DNA from: Paenibacillus lactis
GTDB lineage: Bacteria; Bacillota; Bacilli; Paenibacillales; Paenibacillaceae
Length of the DNA: 64,000 bases
Assembly: GCF_017873605.1 (NCBI RefSeq)
Contig: NZ_JAGGKI010000013.1
Location: forward strand, 124,001 to 188,000
Direction of reading: 5' to 3'
The position numbers and the translations under genes were made by a program. The notes beneath the pieces were generated by a model, which had not been told where the DNA came from, ran no database searches, and saw only the letters and a list, made by a program, of their open reading frames with translations. How positions within the stretch are numbered: the first letter of the stretch is position 1; each line of letters starts with the position of its first letter. This document shows positions 59,513 through 64,000 of this stretch, piece by piece.

Positions 59513-60229
59513 ATGAAAATTCGAATGCTCCAAGGACATAACCAGCCACCCGAGGCTGCTCATATCAATGTTGTCATTGACGTGATCCGCGCGTTTACCG
59601 TGGCTCACCATGCATTTCTGAGAGGGGCTCAAGGCATCATTCCAGCAGCGACAGTCGATGAAGCTTTGGAACTAAAGCGCTTAAACCCTAATTTCATATT
59701 GGCTGGTGAAATTAAAGGGCTTTTAATCCCGGGATTTGAACTGGATAACTCGCCTGCTCGTTTGCAGGAGTTCGATCTCCAAGGGAAGCTTCTGATCCAG
59801 AAGACAACCAACGGAGTGACTGCTGCTTTAAATGCGTTGAATGCCGAGCATGTATTGGTTACTGGATTTTCGAATGCCAGGACTACCGCTGAAATTATTA
59901 AGGATCGATGGTTGCGGGATGAAGAGACGACTATTAACATCATTGCCTCCCATCCCTCGGGGGATGATGACCTGGCATGCGCCGAATATATCGCCGATCT
60001 CCTCCAGCGGTCAGACTGCGTAACGCCGGAAGCGACCATCCAGCGGATTCGAGCTTCGGAAGCAGCCAAGAAGTTTTACGACAACGGGCAGCCTGAGTTT
60101 TTGGAGGAGGATCTATCGCTATGCACCCAGGAGGTGCCGTCCGATTTCGTGATGAAAGTGAACATTCGAAATGGGATGCCGTTGATTGAAAAGGTGAAGG
60201 CGGGTTCCATCCATGCACATGTAAGATGA
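59513..60229 (+). CDS. comB: 2-phosphosulfolactate phosphatase (ComB/YitC)
   Basis: The 238-residue protein matches the ComB phosphatase family: HINVVIDVIRAFTVAHHAFLRGA, FILAGEIKGLLIPGFELDNSP, QKTTNGVTAALNAL and HPSGDDDLACAEYIADLL. It removes phosphate from phosphosulfolactate to give 3-sulfolactate. AGGGGG precedes the ATG. It is divergent from the MFS-comA genes, unlike the single operon in B. subtilis. Confidence 0.92.
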   Translation: MKIRMLQGHNQPPEAAHINVVIDVIRAFTVAHHAFLRGAQGIIPAATVDEALELKRLNPNFILAGEIKGLLIPGFELDNSPARLQEFDLQGKLLIQKTTNGVTAALNALNAEHVLVTGFSNARTTAEIIKDRWLRDEETTINIIASHPSGDDDLACAEYIADLLQRSDCVTPEATIQRIRASEAAKKFYDNGQPEFLEEDLSLCTQEVPSDFVMKVNIRNGMPLIEKVKAGSIHAHVR

Positions 60230-60416
60230 AGGTTCCTAATAGCGGGGAAGTCGTTATACCAGCAAGATCCGAGCGGTTAAATTCCGGGGAAGCCGTCTTT
60301 TTTAGGGGGTTCTAATACTCAGCGTTTCGGAGTTTGCGCGGCTGAATTTGACGTGCAGGCAATATTTGGATATAATCTTTTTATTCTGACCGTGCAGTAT
60401 AAAAAACAGGAGAGAT

Positions 60417-61085
60417 ATGGATATGCCAAAGATCGGAATGGAACCGAAACGCCGGGCGGATCTCATCAATGCGACGTTAACCTGCATCAGCAGGCATGGA
60501 ATCGACGGCATGACCCTGGATAAGGTAGCTGAGCATGCAGACTGCTCGAAGGGAGTTGTCACGTATTATTTTAAGAACAAAGAGCATTTGACCATCGAAG
60601 CCTTCAAGGCATTTCTTGGCTATTACGGGCTTAAAATTGAATCGGATATCAAAAGCGCCATGACGGCGATGGAGATGATGGAGGTGACAATGAAGCATTT
60701 ATTGCCTCCCTACCGTGATGATGAGGCACCGAGCATTAACGTATCGCAGCTGGATGGAATTGAAAGGATGCATATTCCTCATATCGATCAAGCCAGGCTG
60801 TTTGTTCAATTTTTCTCGAAGGCCGCATTGGACCCGAAATTTCAGGAGGTTGTAGCCGAGAGCTACAGCAGGGATTTCCATGGGATCGCCAAAATCATTG
60901 ATTTCGGCAATCAGACGGGAGAAATGTCCGTTAAGGATGCCTACAACGCGGCTTACGGATTGCTGGCGATGGTGATCGGTTTAAGCTTCTTCAGGGTAGC
61001 GGACGTACCGCTGATCCATGGGGGAGATAACCGGACGATTGGCGAGGATTATGTACGATCATTTACCGGCCGCAAGGGGGGATAG
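60417..61085 (+). CDS. BetI-like TetR regulator
   Basis: It starts MDMPKIGMEPKRRADLINATLTCISRHG, very close to the BetI N-terminus, with the helix-turn-helix MTLDKVAEHADCSKGVVTYYFKNKEHL. The C-terminal domain differs from choline-sensing BetI and no bet genes are adjacent, so the ligand is probably different. AGGAG lies 4 nt before the ATG at 60417; the ATG 6 bp later is an alternative. Confidence 0.87.
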   Translation: MDMPKIGMEPKRRADLINATLTCISRHGIDGMTLDKVAEHADCSKGVVTYYFKNKEHLTIEAFKAFLGYYGLKIESDIKSAMTAMEMMEVTMKHLLPPYRDDEAPSINVSQLDGIERMHIPHIDQARLFVQFFSKAALDPKFQEVVAESYSRDFHGIAKIIDFGNQTGEMSVKDAYNAAYGLLAMVIGLSFFRVADVPLIHGGDNRTIGEDYVRSFTGRKGG

Positions 61086-61162
61086 CAGTTGCAACGCATG
61101 CACTTCTCGCATATATAACCATGCGTGCTTGGAAGACCACCATACACTTGGGAGGATGTAAA

Positions 61163-61531
61163 ATGAAGATAACGAAACTCGAGGCAGGCGGCAGGGACAT
61201 TGCCCTCGTTACTGGCAGCGGTATATTAATTAGTGACGTTCAGTCCGCATTGGATCTGATGGCAACCGTACAATATGAGACGGGCAGCGATCGGATTGTC
61301 ATACATAAATCATTGATCAGCGAGCGTTTTTTCGATTTAAGCACACGCTTAGCCGGCGATATCTTGCAAAAGTTCATCAATTATAGAGCGAAGCTTGCCA
61401 TTGTTGGGGATTTCACCACCTATTCAAGCCGAAGCCTTCGCGATTTCATATACGAAAGCAATAATGGCAGTGATTTTTTCTTTATGCCGACTGAACAACA
61501 GGCGATAGAGAAGCTGAGCTCCATTAAGTAG
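61163..61531 (+). CDS. DUF4180 protein
   Basis: The 122-residue protein matches DUF4180: GSGILISDVQSALDLMATV, IVIHKSLISERFFDLSTRLAGDILQKFINYRAKLAIVGDFT and DFIYESNNGSDFFF. It is a compact alpha/beta fold of unknown function, common in Firmicutes. GGGAGG 7 nt before the ATG fixes the start. It follows the BetI-like gene by 77 bp and precedes the FGE-fold gene by 17 bp, so a small operon is likely. Confidence 0.82.
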   Translation: MKITKLEAGGRDIALVTGSGILISDVQSALDLMATVQYETGSDRIVIHKSLISERFFDLSTRLAGDILQKFINYRAKLAIVGDFTTYSSRSLRDFIYESNNGSDFFFMPTEQQAIEKLSSIK

Positions 61532-61548
61532 AATGGGGGGATACATGG

Positions 61549-62226
61549 ATGGCGCAGCTTCATCCTCGAGAACAATACCCCATGGTTACGATTCCTGCGG
61601 GTCGCGTTAAACTTAGGGACGACCGGATCAAGAAGACGTGGACGGTGGAGCTGGATTCATTTGGCCTTTCACCTGTACCGGTTACGGAAGCATTTTATTC
61701 TGTGGTCATGCAAACGAGAGAGCGAAGATTGCAGGGCTCCAACATCCCTGTCGCTAATATTTCTTGGTATGATGCTATACATTTCTGTAATGCGTTGTCT
61801 CGGCAATTCGGCCTGAAGGAATGCTACTTCGCAGCCGATGGTGGAGAACAGATTCACTATGATCGTGAAGCGAACGGCTACCGTCTTCCCACTGAGGCGG
61901 AATGGCAATATGCATGCCTTGCAGGAACGACTGGCTACAGGTACGGCGAACTCGATGATATCGCTTGGTATCACGGCAACTCGGAGGGCAGGACTCATGC
62001 TGTCGGTGTAAAGGAGCCGAATGCTTGGGGGCTGTTCGATATGATCGGCAATGTGTGGGAATGGTGCTGGGATCAATATGATCCCCTCGTATACGGCTCT
62101 TACCGGTTATTTCGGGGAGGGAGCTGGGCCGAAGAGGCCAGGGGATGCGGCGCGACATGCCGCCGTCGCAGTCATCCTGCGTTTAAAATAGACGATCTGG
62201 GCTTCCGCGTTGCAAGGTCGATATGA
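61549..62226 (+). CDS. Formylglycine-generating-enzyme-fold (SUMF1) protein
   Basis: A 225-residue FGE-sulfatase domain: NISWYDAIHFCNALSRQFGL, YRLPTEAEWQYACLAG, GLFDMIGNVWEWCWDQYD, RGGSWAEEARGC and LGFRVAR. The region where true FGEs carry paired active-site cysteines reads RGCGATCRRRSHP, with the spacing differing from the usual motif, so sulfatase activation is doubtful. No sulfatase gene is nearby. Confidence 0.82.
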   Translation: MAQLHPREQYPMVTIPAGRVKLRDDRIKKTWTVELDSFGLSPVPVTEAFYSVVMQTRERRLQGSNIPVANISWYDAIHFCNALSRQFGLKECYFAADGGEQIHYDREANGYRLPTEAEWQYACLAGTTGYRYGELDDIAWYHGNSEGRTHAVGVKEPNAWGLFDMIGNVWEWCWDQYDPLVYGSYRLFRGGSWAEEARGCGATCRRRSHPAFKIDDLGFRVARSI

Positions 62227-62281
62227 GGCTGGATAAGCCATGATAACTTTTACCTAAGGAAATCCACATAACTTTTATAAT

Positions 62282-62316
62282 AACGGAGCTGCCGGGATGA
62301 TCGGCAGCTCCGTTTA
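62282..62316 (+). terminator. Rho-independent terminator
   Basis: AACGGAGCTGCCG / CGGCAGCTCCGTT is a perfect 13-bp stem with a 7-nt loop. The T run is short. Confidence 0.8.
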
Positions 62317-62394
62317 CGTTAATACGGAGATTATCTAAGCAAAAGACTGCGGATTCGCTTGGATGACTCGTTCCGTAGTCCACAAATCTCTGGT

Positions 62395-62424
62395 TTGACA
62401 AAGACGTCCAAGCTTTTCTATAAT
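62395..62424 (+). promoter_or_regulatory. Sigma-A promoter of the SDR gene
   Basis: TTGACA (62395-62400) and TATAAT (62419-62424), both perfect, with an 18-bp spacer. Confidence 0.85.
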
Positions 62425-62429
62425 TTAAA

Positions 62430-62443
62430 TGAACAACTGTTCA
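62430..62443. promoter_or_regulatory. Operator at the SDR transcription start
   Basis: TGAACA-N2-TGTTCA is a perfect 6-bp inverted repeat directly after the -10, a position where a bound repressor blocks initiation. The half-site resembles that of the palindrome at 50117. Confidence 0.7.
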
Positions 62444-62465
62444 ATAAATATGCGGAGGGATCGTT

Positions 62466-63227
62466 ATGCGGTTGAAGGATAAAGTGGCTGTCGTTACAGG
62501 TGCAGCATCGGGAATGGGAAAAGCAATTGCTGAGCTGTATGCACAAGAAGGGGCGAAGGTGATTGTCTCCGATTTAAATAAAGAAGGCGCGGAAGCGGTT
62601 GCAGCCGGGATCAAGGCTGCCGGCGGAGAAGCCATCGCCATAAGAACGAATGTTGCAAATTTGGAGGACATCAATGCCATGATCGATACCGCCGTTCAAC
62701 AGTATGGAACCCTGGATATCCTTGTGAATAATGCCGGGATCATGGATAATATGGCGCCGGTAGGCGAAGTGGATGATGAGAAATGGGATCTGATTTTCGA
62801 TATCAACACGAAAGGCGTCATGCGTGCGATCCGCAAGGCGATTCCAATTTTCCTTGAAAAGGGCAAAGGCGTGATCGTAAACACGGCTTCGACGGGCGGA
62901 TTCAGCGGTGCGCATGCCGGAGCAGCCTACACTGCTTCGAAGCACGCGGTGATCGGCATTACGAAGAACACCGGATTCATGTATGCGCAGAAGGGAATCC
63001 GCTGCAACGCCATTGCGCCCGGTGCAACGATCACCAATATTGGTTCGACGATGAAAAATCTGGACGAGTTCGGTGCTTCCCGCACGAAAGTAACCCAAGG
63101 CGTCATTCCGCGTGCCGGTCAACCGGAAGAAATCGCTCAAGTCGCTTTATTCCTGGCATCCGATGAATCCAGCTTTATCAACGGTGCCGTCATCGCCGCG
63201 GACGGAGGCTGGACAGCCGGCTTCTAA
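62466..63227 (+). CDS. Short-chain dehydrogenase/reductase
   Basis: A complete 253-residue classical SDR: TGAASGMG, NNAGIM, catalytic Ser in NTASTGG, YTASK (Tyr and Lys) and NGAVIAADGGWTAGF. The cofactor loop SDLNKE (Asp after beta-2) favours NAD(H). Substrate unknown; the family is often annotated glucose 1-dehydrogenase-like. It is driven by a perfect sigma-A promoter with a TGAACA/TGTTCA operator, and is therefore an inducible gene. GGAGGG lies 6 nt before the ATG. Confidence 0.92.
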   Translation: MRLKDKVAVVTGAASGMGKAIAELYAQEGAKVIVSDLNKEGAEAVAAGIKAAGGEAIAIRTNVANLEDINAMIDTAVQQYGTLDILVNNAGIMDNMAPVGEVDDEKWDLIFDINTKGVMRAIRKAIPIFLEKGKGVIVNTASTGGFSGAHAGAAYTASKHAVIGITKNTGFMYAQKGIRCNAIAPGATITNIGSTMKNLDEFGASRTKVTQGVIPRAGQPEEIAQVALFLASDESSFINGAVIAADGGWTAGF

Positions 63228-63642
63228 TAGATTGAGCGTAAAAATAATAACCTCATATCGATCAGAACACGGAAGAGCTTCCCGTTGTAGATTGTTCTAC
63301 TGCGGGACGCTCTTTTTTTCTTGTGCTGGCGGTTACGATCTTGCAGAGGAGTTTTCGTCCCCCGTCCCTTGCCAGCAGCGATTGGGGATAGTGTACGGAA
63401 CGGGAAGCGGCTACCGCGTGTCTCTCTCGGCGCGCGTTGTAATGATGACTGCTGCACGATGACCAGCGTCGACGCTTGGACGGCAAAGCCATAGGATAGA
63501 TGGAAAGACGTTTAGTGTACTTTTTGCAGCGATCGGTATATAATTCTTGTCATTATTCAGTTATTGAACAAATTGTCGGATTAACGTTCATTAACAATAC
63601 GAGGAGTATACATCTGTGTATGCGTGGAGAGGTGAACAGGCC
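63228..63642. other. Intergenic region before the last TetR gene
   Basis: It contains the SDR terminator and the promoter region of the next gene (TATAAT near 63538). Open frames on either strand here lack ribosome sites. Confidence 0.4.
63273..63319 (+). terminator. Rho-independent terminator after the SDR gene
   Basis: AAGAGC ... CCCG ... TGTAGA / TCTAC ... CGGG ... GCTCTT multi-part stem followed by a run of T. Confidence 0.75.
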
Positions 63643-64000
63643 ATGAACGAAAATGATTTAAGGGTCATCAAGACCAAGAAAGCACTGCATCAAGCGTTAT
63701 TGCGTTTATTACGAACGAACACGTTGGAATCGATCTCAGTGTCCGCGCTTTGCCGTGAAGCGGGCGTCAATCGGGGCACCTTCTATTTGCATTATAAAGA
63801 CGTCGGGACTTTATTTGACGAGCATCTCCATCATTTGCTTAAAGATTTGGAGGAATCCTATTATGAGCCTTACCGTCATGTAGCTATGCTGGACCCTAGC
63901 CATCTTGATCCTTCAACGATCCGCATCTTTCACCATGTGAAGAAATACCAGCCGTTTTATGAAATTGTGTTTGATAAAAAATCTTCGTTGTCTTATTACT
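63643..64000 (+). CDS. TetR-family regulator (3' end outside window)
   Basis: The frame opens at ATG after GAGAGGTG and stays open to the window edge (119 codons). It starts MNENDLRVIKTKKALHQALLRLL and carries the helix-turn-helix ISVSALCREAGVNRGTFYLHYKDVGTLF. The following EEPY..-type region and the pattern HHVKKYQPFYEIV fit regulators with the TetR_C_8-like domain (DhaS/YxaF-like). It may bind the operator ahead of the SDR gene, which it follows. Confidence 0.85.
   Translation, partial: MNENDLRVIKTKKALHQALLRLLRTNTLESISVSALCREAGVNRGTFYLHYKDVGTLFDEHLHHLLKDLEESYYEPYRHVAMLDPSHLDPSTIRIFHHVKKYQPFYEIVFDKKSSLSYY

Noticed and set aside
60417..61085. True BetI of glycine-betaine synthesis
   Set aside because: Only the N-terminus is BetI-like; no choline or betaine-aldehyde dehydrogenase or choline transporter gene is adjacent.
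61549..62226. Genuine sulfatase-activating formylglycine-generating enzyme
   Set aside because: The cysteine spacing in the active-site segment does not match and no sulfatase gene is in the window.

Overview
The window looks like chromosome of a spore-forming Firmicute close to Paenibacillus. Supporting signs are a GC content near 50 percent, strong AGGAGG-type ribosome sites with frequent TTG and GTG starts, a FIMAH-domain surface protein, YtxJ, YugN, YhcN/YlaJ and DUF2642 proteins, a T-box leader, and both enzymes of spore sulfolactate synthesis. No prophage, insertion sequence, CRISPR array, tRNA or intact rRNA gene was seen.

Region 1 (1-10.1 kb): the end of a secreted CBM/FIMAH protein, a small kinase-fold protein, glutaminase, a YugN-like protein, a 797-residue protein joining an unassigned helical domain to a polyprenyl synthetase, a MerR-MFS efflux pair, and a Hanks kinase followed by a Ser/Arg/His repeat protein. 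Region 2 (10.1-15.6 kb): metE, then an aspartate-semialdehyde dehydrogenase of the archaeal/fungal type behind a T-box leader whose specifier reads AAA (lysine), then two thioredoxin-fold proteins and a 53-residue CxxC protein. Region 3 (15.6-28.9 kb): an MFS exporter behind what looks like a translational attenuator, AraC plus a GH172 (DUF2961) enzyme, a CGNR zinc finger plus methionine aminopeptidase, a YtcJ amidohydrolase, a divergent ketopantoate-reductase-like/TetR pair with twin 30-bp palindromes, and a two-component system followed by a membrane-anchored alpha/beta hydrolase.

Region 4 (29.0-37.6 kb): tatA-tatC and a YhcN-like lipoprotein diverge from a Tat-dependent GMC dehydrogenase with its small subunit and a lipoprotein cytochrome c. 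After these come an SDR that lacks the usual YxxxK motif, a Gfo/Idh/MocA oxidoreductase, a VOC protein and a DUF3189 protein. Region 5 (37.7-46.8 kb): a surface-glycosylation island of five glycosyltransferases, two methyltransferases (one with a ParB-like N-terminal segment) and two DUF2642 proteins.

Region 6 (47.3-55.1 kb): an M20 amidohydrolase with a two-gene DUF3100 membrane system, TetR plus a zinc dehydrogenase, and a type III PKS / methyltransferase / flavoprotein operon resembling the phenolic-lipid quinone pathway (srsABC). Region 7 (55.4-64 kb): a DinB-fold protein; a sulfolactate group (YitT/YitE-type membrane protein, ComA, MFS, divergent ComB) with a 34-nt remnant of a 16S rRNA 3' end between MFS and ComB; a BetI-like TetR, DUF4180, a formylglycine-generating-enzyme-fold protein, an SDR under a clear sigma-A promoter with an operator, and the start of another TetR regulator.

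Most identifications rest on motif recognition by eye. Functions of the terpene, kinase-repeat, attenuator and polyketide modules are inferences from domain content and gene order.
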